DNA of 11,864 nt from Chloroflexota bacterium (GTDB lineage Bacteria > Chloroflexota > Limnocylindria > Limnocylindrales > CSP1-4), in contig JAJYGO010000187.1 in assembly GCA_021785115.1 (NCBI GenBank), positions 1 through 11,864 of the forward strand, written 5' to 3'. The translations under genes were made by a program, and so were the position numbers. Below, piece after piece: positions 1-7,551 of this stretch (position 1 is its first letter; the number at the start of each line of letters is the position of its first letter). The notes under the pieces were generated by a model. It was given only the letters and a program-made list of their open reading frames with translations, did no database searches and was not told where the DNA came from.

Positions 1-2
1 CC

Positions 3-190
3 GATCCGGCGCCGACCCCGGTGCCCGACCCGACCGCCGCGCTGGACCCGACCCCGGTGCCAGACCCGACCCCGAGCCCGGCATCGGACCCCACTCCCTC
101 CCCCGAACCCACGCCGGCGGCCGACCCGTCCACCTCGCCGGGCCCCTCGGCGTCTCCCGATCCCTCGCCGTCGCCGACCCCCCTGCCGCC
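3..190 (+). repeat. Degenerate Asp-Pro-Thr-Pro coding repeat
   Basis: Imperfect tandem repeats of a CCGACCCGACCCC-like unit encode DPTP/SPSP-type low-complexity sequence. This looks like a flexible extracellular spacer between whatever lies upstream of the window and the GPEGGTI domain. The same repetitiveness makes the stretch prone to length variation and to assembly error. Confidence 0.75.
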
Positions 191-2267
191 GGGCACCGTA
201 GGCCCGGAGGGCGGGACGATCGGCGGTGCGGGCGTGTGGGTCCAGGTGAGCCCGGGCGCGCTCGCCTCACCGACGGCACTCAGCCTGCGGGCCGCGGGCG
301 GCATGCCGGACTTCGACGGCGCGCCGTCGCTCGCCGGGTATGCACTCGGCGCGGCAGACGCGGCCTCGGGCGATCCGCTCGTCGTGTTCGGGGCCGGGGT
401 CGCGCTGCGAGTCCCCATCACGTCGATCGACCTCGGCGGCGCCGATCCGGCAGACCTGCGCATCGCCCGCTTCGACCGCGCCTGGTCGGTCCTCGCCACC
501 ACGAACGTCGACGGCGTCCTCGTCTCCGGGATCCCGGGGCCGGGCCTCTACGGGGTCGTGGAGGTCGTGTCCGCGGGCCCCGCCGACGGAGAAGTCACCC
601 AGACCACCGACGCACCCGACCGGGGCCGTCACCGGGTGGATCCGGGTGGCCTGCTCGCCGTCGAGGTGGACAGCCGGGCCCTCCGGAAGCTGCGCGACGC
701 GCGCCTCACCGAGCTGATCCCGCCCGGCTGGGCGGTGGTCGTAGCCGACGGCGGCTCGGTCGACGCGTCGATCGGCGAGATCTCGTGGTCCTCGCGAACT
801 GTCCGGGCCGGCACCTCCACCGCGCACCGGATCGTCCTGCGCGCGCCGCTCGTCTCACCCGACGACGGTCGCCCCGCGTTCACGGCCTGCTTCCAGGCCC
901 GCATCGGACATCGCGGCGGCCAGGCCACGACCCCGCCGATCACCGTCCTGGTCGCGCCACTCGTCGTCGTCGGGCACGCAACGCTGGCGGAGGTCGACGC
1001 CGTCTCGCTTGCGCCGGTCTACTTGCCAGAGGATGCGGCGATCCTGGCGCAGCAGCGCTACATGCCGTTCCGGATCCGCTTCCAGGTCCGGAATGCGGAC
1101 TCCACCCCGGTCGACTGGACGCCCCAGCTCGACGTACGGGCAACCGGGAACGGGACGTTCGCCATCGTCCCATCGCTGCGGCGGGTCGATGGCGAGCCGT
1201 TCTACGTCACCAGGGAATGGCAGCGTCCGGCCGGCGGCGACGGCACGCAGCTGGGCCCCGAATCCGAGGCGATCAGTGGCGACCAGCTGCGGTCGCACGA
1301 CACCGACGACAGCAACCAGTCGCCGGCGGTCGGGATCCATTCGATGGGTCAGAACCCGTTGCCGACCTTCTCCCTCGCCCCGCTCTCGTATACCGAGATC
1401 GAGTTCAGCGTAAGGGCGACCGTCGATGCGGCCTACTCGGGGCTCTACGAGTTCCGCGTGACCGACGCGGGCCGTGACTTCGCGGGGGCCCGGACCGCGT
1501 GGCTGCACATGGGGACAAAGCCGGCGGTGGAGCTCACGCCCGGCCAGCGGGTGGGGGTGCCCGTGGCGGGATCGCCGCCGGACGTTGCCGGTGTGGCCGC
1601 TCCGGCGACGTACGCCGGCAGCCTGCCCCGGATCCAGGGAACGGCGCTGGCGGGTGGCGTCGCGTACACGCTGGAGCCCGGCGCCATTTCCGGGCCGGAC
1701 CGAGGCCTCAGGTATGCGCTCGATGCTGCGGTCGCCCCTCCTGCGCCGGCCGCCTCGCTCGTGTCGACGGCCGCGGGCGCCGCGGCGGGCGCGTTCGTCA
1801 GCCCGCATACCGCCTACTCGCTGACCAGCGACACCTGCGGCGCCTGCCACCGCGCGCACGTCGCCCAGGGCTCGAACCTGCTGGCGGCCACTGCCCCCCA
1901 GGCGAACCTGTGCCTCTCCTGCCATGACGGCACGGGTGCGAGCACGAACGTCGCGGCACGGTACGCCGACGCATCCCTCCCCGCCAACGACCCCACCACG
2001 GCCTCGATCTACCGGCACGACGCCCTGGTGCCCACGAGCCACACCCGATCCGACCAGAACGAGTTCCAGGACGCATCCGGCCAACCGATCCTCAACCGTC
2101 ACTCGGAGTGCTCGGACTGCCACGAGCCCCACCGCGCGACGAGCACGGAGAGCGCGCAGACGAGCACGGGCTGGACGCTGTCCGGGCGCGAGGACGGGAT
2201 CTCCGGGGTGGCCGTCACGAACGGAGTCGCCGGCTCTGGGCCGTCCTACACGTTCCTCGACTCGTGA
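3..2267 (+). CDS. Secreted multihaem c-type cytochrome, 5' part (partial at window edge; ends at a frameshift)
   Basis: The frame is open to the first base, so the true start lies upstream. The GTG at 21 sits inside a Pro-rich repeat and is unlikely to be the start. Order seen: an Asp/Pro/Thr/Ser-rich linker (nt 3-190); a GPEGGTI...SPGAL segment (nt 199-300) of the kind found in ZU5-like extracellular domains; long beta-type regions ending near nt 1510; then haem motifs CGACH (1836-1850), CLSCH (1911-1925) and CSDCH (2109-2123). The first two form a doubled-CXXCH module, with a His-containing lead-in and CHxxH. Translation stops at TGA 2265-2267 in mid-domain, and the missing cytochrome half follows at once in the +1 frame. 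Family knowledge: such proteins are exported and carry electrons outside the cytoplasmic membrane. Their haem is attached by machinery like that encoded downstream. The exact electron partner is not known. Confidence 0.85.
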   Translation, partial: DPAPTPVPDPTAALDPTPVPDPTPSPASDPTPSPEPTPAADPSTSPGPSASPDPSPSPTPLPPGTVGPEGGTIGGAGVWVQVSPGALASPTALSLRAAGGMPDFDGAPSLAGYALGAADAASGDPLVVFGAGVALRVPITSIDLGGADPADLRIARFDRAWSVLATTNVDGVLVSGIPGPGLYGVVEVVSAGPADGEVTQTTDAPDRGRHRVDPGGLLAVEVDSRALRKLRDARLTELIPPGWAVVVADGGSVDASIGEISWSSRTVRAGTSTAHRIVLRAPLVSPDDGRPAFTACFQARIGHRGGQATTPPITVLVAPLVVVGHATLAEVDAVSLAPVYLPEDAAILAQQRYMPFRIRFQVRNADSTPVDWTPQLDVRATGNGTFAIVPSLRRVDGEPFYVTREWQRPAGGDGTQLGPESEAISGDQLRSHDTDDSNQSPAVGIHSMGQNPLPTFSLAPLSYTEIEFSVRATVDAAYSGLYEFRVTDAGRDFAGARTAWLHMGTKPAVELTPGQRVGVPVAGSPPDVAGVAAPATYAGSLPRIQGTALAGGVAYTLEPGAISGPDRGLRYALDAAVAPPAPAASLVSTAAGAAAGAFVSPHTAYSLTSDTCGACHRAHVAQGSNLLAATAPQANLCLSCHDGTGASTNVAARYADASLPANDPTTASIYRHDALVPTSHTRSDQNEFQDASGQPILNRHSECSDCHEPHRATSTESAQTSTGWTLSGREDGISGVAVTNGVAGSGPSYTFLDS

Positions 2268-3042
2268 GTACCAGCTGTGCCTGAAGTGTCACTCCGGCTT
2301 CACGACGTTGCCGGACCCGCAGGCCGGGGCCCCGTCGCAGTGGGCGATCGACAAGGGCGTCGAGCTCAACCCGGCGAACCTCTCCTACCACCCGCTGGAG
2401 GCGCCCGGGAAGAACGCAACGAGCGCGATGGCCGGCAGCCTGAGCGGGACGTCGCCCTTCAAGCTCTGGACGTTCACGACGGGCAGCACCGTGCGCTGCG
2501 TGAATTGCCACGCTGATCCGAGCACGCTCGCCGCGGGCACCCCGCCGTCGGCGGGATCCGACCTGGCCCCCCACGTGAGCCCGTATCGCAGCCTGCTGCT
2601 GGCGAACTACCGCGACCGGGTGCTCGAAGCGGGCGGCGCCCCGTACGATGCGACCGACTTCGCGCTGTGCTACCTCTGCCACGCCGAGGCGCCGTACCGG
2701 GACACCAGCGGCGACTGGCGGCAGGACACCAACTTCAGCTTCCACGGCTACCACGTGAGCCGGCTGGCCGGCAAGGGCCCTGGGGGGATGTCGATGGATG
2801 GCGCGGGCCAGGGCGGCGGAAACGCGATCTGTGCCGAGTGCCACTTCCGGATCCACTCGACTGCGTCGCGCAACGACTTCCGCACGGGCACCCAGCAGAC
2901 GGGGACGGACGGCGGGCTGGTGGTCTTCGCGTCGGACGTGACGTCCGACGGGGGGACGCTGAGCTGGGTTCGCACGGGGGAGAGGAGCGGCTCCTGCACG
3001 CTGAGCTGCCACGGGCAGAGCCACCACGGCGAAGGCTACTGA
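2263..3042 (+). pseudogene. Multihaem cytochrome, 3' part, separated from the 5' part by a +1 frameshift
   Basis: This is the continuation of the preceding cytochrome. Reading from CGT at 2263 gives REYQLCLKCHSGF, a typical doubled-CXXCH haem site, with no convincing start codon or ribosome site of its own. Haem motifs: CLKCH (2278-2292), CVNCH (2497-2511), CYLCH (2668-2682), CAECH (2830-2844), and a last site with three intervening residues, CTLSCH (2995-3012). With the three motifs upstream the intact protein would hold eight haem sites over more than 1,010 residues. No membrane anchor or sorting signal is visible at the C-terminus, so a soluble or surface-associated exported protein is likely. 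The frame is clean for 259 codons with high third-position GC. That argues for a very recent mutation, a sequencing error or recoding, not an old decaying gene. Confidence 0.75.
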
Positions 3043-3094
3043 CCGCACCGAGCCGGGCGGCCGTGCCCGATGGAGCGGGGCACCGTCCGGTCGA

Positions 3095-3110
3095 TACAGC
3101 CGGGCCTGTA
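3095..3110 (+). terminator. Weak hairpin after the cytochrome gene
   Basis: TACAG (3095-3099) pairs with CTGTA (3106-3110) around a six-base loop, about 50 nt after the cytochrome stop codon. No T-tract follows, so it is not a canonical intrinsic terminator. It may be a transcript-end stem or chance. Confidence 0.2.
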
Positions 3111-3231
3111 CCCCCGGGTCGGCTCCGTCGCGCCCCGAGCCCGCGGGCCTCTATCCGAAACGTGACGCTCGGCGGATGGCCTGCGAAATCGCTCAAATCG
3201 ACAATCACCCCAGGCGACGGCCGGCGCCCCG

Positions 3232-3245
3232 GGCGATCGATCGCC
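3232..3245. promoter_or_regulatory. 14-nt perfect palindrome, possible operator
   Basis: GGCGATCGATCGCC is a perfect inverted repeat lying 62 nt before the ATG of the first operon gene. Its position would suit a dimeric regulator, and a MerR-like regulator is encoded at the far end of the cluster. CGATCG-type palindromes also arise by chance in GC-rich genomes, so the operator role is only a suggestion. Confidence 0.3.
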
Positions 3246-3307
3246 GCCTGGACAGGGAGGCCAGATGGACCGGACGGAACGCGCGGCGTGACACGGGGAT
3301 CGTCACG

Positions 3308-4348
3308 ATGACCGCCGACACGAAGCCGACCCGACACGACGCAGCCGCCCGCGCGGAACAGGAGATGCTCGCCCGGCTCGGGCTGACCGCGACGGCCACC
3401 AGGCAGGAGATCGAGACCGCGCGCGACGACATCGTGCAGTACCTGGCGGGTGCGCCGGCCGGCCTGAGCGTGTGGGCACGGCGCCAGGAGGCGCTGGTCG
3501 ATCAGGCCTACGCTCTGCTCTCCGATCCGGCAGCCGATCTCGAGCACGCCCTCCCGTTCGAGACGGGAACCGACGAGGGCGCCCACGCCAGCGCGGCTCC
3601 GCCGACAGGCGACGGAGCCGGTCGCCTAAGGGCGGTCGAGGCTGCCGTCAGGCGCCGTCCTGGGCCGGTCATGCGAACCCTCGCGGCCGCGCTGGCGCTG
3701 GCCGGAGTCCTCACCGTCGGCTACATCGTGTATGCGGCCGGCGCGCCCGCCCTCCCCGGCATCAGCGGCACGCCGGCTCCAGAGGCGTCCGCCAGCATCG
3801 ACACGGCCCGCGTGGCCCAGCTGATGGGGCAGATCCAGCAGGACCCGAACGACATCGCCGCGCTGACCGAGCTCGGTGACGCCTACTTCACGGCCCGCGA
3901 CTACCAGACAGCGGCGACCTGGATGTCCAAGGTGCTGGCGGTCGACCCGCAGAACGTCAACGCGCTCATCGGGCTGGGCGCCGCGAAGTACAACCAGGGC
4001 GACCTGGCGGCGGCCGAGACCGATTGGCGCGCGGTCATCGCAATCGCGCCCACCAACCAGGAGGCCTACTACGACCTCGGGTACGTCTACCTCAGCACGA
4101 ACCCGCCCGACATGACACAGGTCCGGGCGATGTGGGACAAGGTCATCGAGATCGATCCCACGACCGACGTGGCCCGGACGGTCCAGACCCACCTCGCGAG
4201 CCTGGCGACGGCCAGCCCGGCCGCGACTGGCGCTGGCTCGCCCTCGGCGGTGCCGGCATCCGGCCCGGACGTGACGAGCTCGAGCGCGCCGGGCGCGTCG
4301 GGGTCGGACGCTCCGACGTCCTCTGCGCTGCCCTCGAGCGGCCGCTGA
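3308..4348 (+). CDS. Membrane-anchored TPR protein, CcmH/CycH-like cytochrome c biogenesis factor
   Basis: 346 residues from ATG 3308. The frame extends upstream to 3176, but that part is Arg-rich and unlike coding sequence, so the internal ATG was chosen. Residues about 15-75 are helical and resemble a degenerate J-type domain (ARAEQEMLARLGL...QAYALLSDPA) without an HPD motif. Residues about 123-145 form one membrane segment. Residues about 165-285 are TPR repeats (ALTELGDAYFTARDYQTAA; NALIGLGAAKYNQGDLAAA; EAYYDLGYVYLS). A Ser/Ala/Pro-rich tail follows. In the CycH/CcmH family, TPR domains outside the membrane hold apocytochromes for haem attachment. The placement five nt before ccdA supports that role here, but TPRs are generic scaffolds and the exact substrate is inferred. 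The topology (J-like part in the cytoplasm, TPRs outside) is also inferred. Confidence 0.75.
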   Translation: MTADTKPTRHDAAARAEQEMLARLGLTATATRQEIETARDDIVQYLAGAPAGLSVWARRQEALVDQAYALLSDPAADLEHALPFETGTDEGAHASAAPPTGDGAGRLRAVEAAVRRRPGPVMRTLAAALALAGVLTVGYIVYAAGAPALPGISGTPAPEASASIDTARVAQLMGQIQQDPNDIAALTELGDAYFTARDYQTAATWMSKVLAVDPQNVNALIGLGAAKYNQGDLAAAETDWRAVIAIAPTNQEAYYDLGYVYLSTNPPDMTQVRAMWDKVIEIDPTTDVARTVQTHLASLATASPAATGAGSPSAVPASGPDVTSSSAPGASGSDAPTSSALPSSGR

Positions 4349-4353
4349 CGGCG

Positions 4354-5121
4354 ATGGGCGGGATCGGGATCCTGGTCGCGTTCCTCGGCGGGATCGTCTC
4401 CTTCGCCTCGCCGTGCTGCCTGCCACTCGTCCCCGCGTACGTGGGGTACATGGTGGGCACCATGCCGGACGGGTCGGCGGCGCGCCGCAGGACCGCGTTC
4501 GCCCAGGCCCTCGCCTTCGTGATCGGGTTCTCGGCCGTCTTCATCGGGCTGTGGGCCTCGATCGGGCTCGTCGGGTACGTCCTGCGCGACTACGCGGGGT
4601 TCCTGCGGCAGGCTGGGGGCGCGGTGCTCGTCTTCATGGGGCTGCACGTGGCGGGGCTCATTGACGTGGCCGCCCTGTACCGGGAGGTCCGCCTGCCGAT
4701 CGGACCGTTCGCGACGGGAGCGGCCGGCTTCGGTGCCGCCGGCGGGACGGGGTTCCGCGGCGCAGGTGCCGCCCCGGACCGGACCCCGAGCTACACCCGA
4801 TCTGCCCTGCTCGGCATCGTCTTCGCGGCCGGGTGGACGCCGTGCATCGGCCCGATCCTGGGCGGGATCATCGGCCTCGCGTCGGTGAGCTCGAGCGTCG
4901 CCCAGGGCACCATCCTCCTGATCGCGTACGCGGCGGGCCTCGCCATCCCCTTCGTCCTCGTGGCGGTGGGCGCCACCGCCGTCAGTGCCCGTCTCGGCTG
5001 GCTTCGCGATCACCACCGGCTCGTCTCCGCGGTGACCGGCGCGATGCTCGCGTCGGTGGGGTTCCTGATGATCACCAACGCGTTCGTCCGCCTGTCCGGG
5101 CTGGTCGGCCCGCTCTCGTGA
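4354..5121 (+). CDS. ccdA: CcdA-type thiol:disulfide interchange membrane protein
   Basis: 255 residues from ATG 4354, five nt after the TPR gene's stop. A longer in-frame reading from 4024 runs inside the TPR gene and was rejected. The protein is polytopic and moves reducing equivalents from cytoplasmic thioredoxin across the membrane, here presumably to the ResA-like protein two genes downstream. Diagnostic motifs: SFASPCCLPLVPAY (Cys21, Cys22) in the first membrane segment and GWTPCIGPILGG (Cys164) in the second half, matching the two redox cysteines of CcdA/DsbD. Unusual features are an adjacent second cysteine at the first site and a Gly/Ala-rich loop at about residues 119-148 between the two halves of the protein. 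The length is close to normal for CcdA (about 220-240) plus this loop. Confidence 0.93.
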   Translation: MGGIGILVAFLGGIVSFASPCCLPLVPAYVGYMVGTMPDGSAARRRTAFAQALAFVIGFSAVFIGLWASIGLVGYVLRDYAGFLRQAGGAVLVFMGLHVAGLIDVAALYREVRLPIGPFATGAAGFGAAGGTGFRGAGAAPDRTPSYTRSALLGIVFAAGWTPCIGPILGGIIGLASVSSSVAQGTILLIAYAAGLAIPFVLVAVGATAVSARLGWLRDHHRLVSAVTGAMLASVGFLMITNAFVRLSGLVGPLS

Positions 5122-5123
5122 GG
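5120..5123 (+). promoter_or_regulatory. Ribosome-binding site of resB overlapping the ccdA stop
   Basis: GAGG begins inside the ccdA stop codon (TGA 5119-5121) and lies ten nt before ATG 5134. It supports this start for resB and suggests coupled translation of the two genes. Confidence 0.6.
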
Positions 5124-5133
5124 TTTCCCCAAG

Positions 5134-6591
5134 ATGAGTGAGACGGTCCACGGCCGGCCGATCGCGGAGCCGGCGGACGACCTCGACGGCGCGCTCGCGA
5201 TCTCACCGGCCGATCTGCTCGAGCGGATCTGGCGCGTGTTCATCTCGATGCGCACCGGTCTCGCGCTGATCCTGGGCGTGGCCGTGCTCGGGCTCATCGG
5301 GACGCTGGTCGTCCAGGCGCCGCCCGGCCTGTCAAGCGATCCGGCCGCCCACGACGCGTGGCTCGCCTCGGTCCGCGCGAAGTACGGGGGCTGGACAGGC
5401 ATCCTCGACGCGCTCGGCTTCTTCTCCATGTTCGGCTCGATCTGGTTCCGGGGCCTCGTCGCGCTCCTGATGACGAGCGTGGTCGCCTGCTCCGCAAACC
5501 GGGCGCCGCATCTCTGGCGCCAGGCCACCCACCCGCGCCTCGAGATGAGCCCGGCGTTCTTCGATCATGCCGCGATGGGCGCGACGATCGCTGGCGAGGA
5601 GCCCATCCGGGTGACCGCGGACCGCGCGGTCGCCGCCCTGCGCCGCCGCCGGTTCCGGACCCTGGTGGTCATGCAAGACGACCGCATCCATGTCTACGCG
5701 GATCGCTTCCGGTGGGCCCCGTTCGGGACGGTCATCGCACACCTCAGCCTCGTCCTCGTCCTCGGTGGCGTCATCATCGGGACGAGCTTCGGGTTCCGGA
5801 ACGGGGACTTCGCGGCGCCCATCGGCTCGCTGGTCGACGTGGGCAATGGGACCGGCCTGACGCTCGAGGCCACGGCGTTCACCGATTCGTACAACGCCGA
5901 GACCGGGGCACCGAGCGATTACGCCAGTGACATCGTCCTGTACCGGGACGGGGTGCAGGTGGCGGCACAGACCGTGCGCGTGAACCAGCCCCTGCGCTAC
6001 GGCGACGTCAGCTTCTACCAGTCCTTCTTCGGGCCGGCCGCGGCCATGCGGATCGCGGACGCGAACGGCACCGTCCTGTTCGACCGCGGCGTCCCGCTGC
6101 TCTTCGGGTCGAACGACGGGAGCGAGCCGGTCGGGCAGATCGCGCTGGCCGAGCAGGGCCTTCGAGTGCTCGTCGTCGCCGCCGCATCGGGCGAGGTGAG
6201 CCCGACGATCAAGCCTGGCCAGATCCAGGTGGAGGTCTACCCGGTCGGGTCGCAGACGCCGGTCGACCTCAAGGTGATCGACCAGGGCAAGCCGGCCACG
6301 ATCGGTCCGCTCGACGTCACCTTCGTCCGGGAACGCCAGTTCACCGGGCTCATCGTGGCGCGCGACCCGGGCGCGATCCTGGTCTGGTCCGGGGCGATCG
6401 CGCTGATGCTCGGGGTCTGCCTCGTCTTCTTCTTCCCGAACCGGCGGATCTGGGCGCAGATCAGCGGCACGCGCGACGGGGCCGATGTCCGGGTCGGCGC
6501 GCTCGTCCGCCACGACGTCGCGTTCCAGTCCGAATTCCAGCGCCTCATCGAGGACCTTCGCCGCGACCTCGCGGGTCGGGCAGAGAGCTGA
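5134..6591 (+). CDS. resB: ResB/Ccs1 cytochrome c synthetase subunit
   Basis: 485 residues. ResB works with CcsA to move haem across the membrane and attach it to CXXCH motifs of exported apocytochromes. Four membrane segments are visible: about residues 41-61, 100-120, 197-221 and 410-432. The third contains IAHLSLVLVLGG with His203, the position of a conserved ResB haem-ligand histidine. A large extracytoplasmic domain follows, with the family hallmarks SDIVLYRDG and VNQPLRYGDVSFYQSFFG, and the C-terminus ends the last helix with FFFPNRRIWAQI. ATG 5134 has a good ribosome site 10 nt upstream. The gene lies 12 nt after ccdA and 16 nt before ccsA, an order typical of system II clusters. The length is normal for the family and all expected regions are present. 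Confidence 0.95.
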   Translation: MSETVHGRPIAEPADDLDGALAISPADLLERIWRVFISMRTGLALILGVAVLGLIGTLVVQAPPGLSSDPAAHDAWLASVRAKYGGWTGILDALGFFSMFGSIWFRGLVALLMTSVVACSANRAPHLWRQATHPRLEMSPAFFDHAAMGATIAGEEPIRVTADRAVAALRRRRFRTLVVMQDDRIHVYADRFRWAPFGTVIAHLSLVLVLGGVIIGTSFGFRNGDFAAPIGSLVDVGNGTGLTLEATAFTDSYNAETGAPSDYASDIVLYRDGVQVAAQTVRVNQPLRYGDVSFYQSFFGPAAAMRIADANGTVLFDRGVPLLFGSNDGSEPVGQIALAEQGLRVLVVAAASGEVSPTIKPGQIQVEVYPVGSQTPVDLKVIDQGKPATIGPLDVTFVRERQFTGLIVARDPGAILVWSGAIALMLGVCLVFFFPNRRIWAQISGTRDGADVRVGALVRHDVAFQSEFQRLIEDLRRDLAGRAES

Positions 6592-6593
6592 AC

Positions 6594-6600
6594 GAAGGGA
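6594..6600 (+). promoter_or_regulatory. Ribosome-binding site deciding the ccsA start
   Basis: GAAGGGA lies seven nt before ATG 6608. The frame is open back to 6485, but this site and the first hydrophobic helix that follows favour 6608. ATG 6617, four codons in, is the only close alternative. Confidence 0.65.
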
Positions 6601-6607
6601 CGGATGC

Positions 6608-7516
6608 ATGTTCAAGATGTCGGAGTACAGCTTCGTCGCCGGGCTCCTGTCGGCGGCGCTGGCGCTCCTCTGCTACGGGGCCGCGTTCGCATCCGTGCGC
6701 GTTGCGCACCGGCGCGCGGTCCTGGCGCCGGCGGGTGCGGGCGCAGGCGCGTTGCCCGTGGGCGGCAGCGCCTCGGTGACGATCGGGACGCGCGGCCCGA
6801 GCGGGCTGGCGACGTACGGAACGCTGATCGCGTGGCTCACGTTCGCCTTCCTGACCGCCTCGCTCCTCTTCCGCACGATCGCGGTGGGCCACGGACCGTT
6901 CGCCAACATGTACGAGTTCTCCGTCGCCTTCGGGTGGGGTGTCACGGGGGTCTACCTGTACTTCGAGCGCCGGTACCATCAGCGCGTCCTCGGACTCATC
7001 GCGCTCCCGATCGCGCTGGCCCTGCTCCTGTACGCCACCACGATCCGCTCAGCGTCCGAACCGCTCGTGCCGGCGCTCCAGAACAACCTTCTGCTCACCG
7101 TTCACGTCGCGGTGGCGATCGTCGCCTACGGGACGTTCTCGGTCGCGTTCGCGGCCGCGGTCCTTCACCTGATCCAGCCGGAGACGGGTCGGCGCGGGCT
7201 GCCGCGCCCGGAGCTGCTCGACGAGATCTCGTACCGCTCCGTCGTGATCGGCTTCCCCTTCCTCACCCTCACCATCGTGCTCGGCGCGGTGTGGGCGGAC
7301 GTCGCATGGGGCAGCTACTGGAGCTGGGACCCCAAGGAGACGGCGTCGCTCGTGACGTGGCTCATCTACGGCGCCTACCTCCATGCCCGGGTGGTCCGCG
7401 GCTGGCGCGGATCGCGAGCCGCCTGGCTGCTCGTCATCGGGTTCGCCGCGACGCTGTTCACGTACTTCGGCAACCTCTTCTTCGGCGGCCTCCACAGCTA
7501 CAGCGGCCTGAACTAG
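6608..7516 (+). CDS. ccsA: CcsA/CcsB-type cytochrome c haem lyase subunit
   Basis: 302 residues, polytopic, the partner of ResB. The haem-handling signature is WGSYWSWDPKET at residues 234-245 (the WWD motif), which defines the CcsA/CcmC/CcmF superfamily. Flanking histidines are at the expected places: His166 in the helix LLLTVHVAVAIVAYG and His296 in GGLHSYSGLN. An earlier conserved region, GHGPFANMYEF (His95), is also present. The WWD motif presents haem on the outer face for ligation to cysteines. Residues about 38-60, between the first two helices, form a Gly/Ala-rich stretch not needed for family membership. The gene starts 16 nt after resB and ends 35 nt before the thioredoxin gene. In other systems the same protein is named CcsB or ResC. 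Confidence 0.95.
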   Translation: MFKMSEYSFVAGLLSAALALLCYGAAFASVRVAHRRAVLAPAGAGAGALPVGGSASVTIGTRGPSGLATYGTLIAWLTFAFLTASLLFRTIAVGHGPFANMYEFSVAFGWGVTGVYLYFERRYHQRVLGLIALPIALALLLYATTIRSASEPLVPALQNNLLLTVHVAVAIVAYGTFSVAFAAAVLHLIQPETGRRGLPRPELLDEISYRSVVIGFPFLTLTIVLGAVWADVAWGSYWSWDPKETASLVTWLIYGAYLHARVVRGWRGSRAAWLLVIGFAATLFTYFGNLFFGGLHSYSGLN

Positions 7517-7551
7517 CAGATCGGCCACGGCCGGAAGAACGGAGCCAGGAG

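Larger units (their letters stand above)
3043..3307 (+). other. Non-coding gap between the large cytochrome and the maturation operon
   Basis: This is 265 nt without a credible gene and the largest gap in the plus-strand series. It contains a short hairpin (3095-3110), a locally A/T-richer patch around 3184-3206 within otherwise very GC-rich DNA, and a 14-nt palindrome (3232-3245). No confident -35/-10 pair could be assigned. The position makes it the most likely site of the promoter for the operon that starts at 3308. Confidence 0.6.

Noticed and set aside
855..2132. Minus-strand open frame of about 425 codons
   Set aside because: It is antisense to the large cytochrome. Long antisense frames are expected in GC-rich genes, and no motif was recognised.
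1924..2262. Upstream half of the open frame that carries the 3' cytochrome part
   Set aside because: Before 2263 this frame gives a Thr/Arg/Pro-rich product, while the other frame encodes CSDCH and other cytochrome sequence. It is a shadow up to the frame break.
2262..2268. prfB-like programmed +1 frameshift site
   Set aside because: There is no CUU-UGA-C slip site. Recoding is kept only as a possibility, not annotated as a signal.
3120..3210. Sigma-70-like promoter in the gap before the TPR gene
   Set aside because: GACAAT near 3200 and GTGACG near 3163 each match four of six consensus bases but are about 32 nt apart, far from a 17-nt spacing.
5332..6615. Minus-strand open frame of about 427 codons
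   Set aside because: It is antisense to resB, which has all family hallmarks; the antisense product is charged and repetitive.
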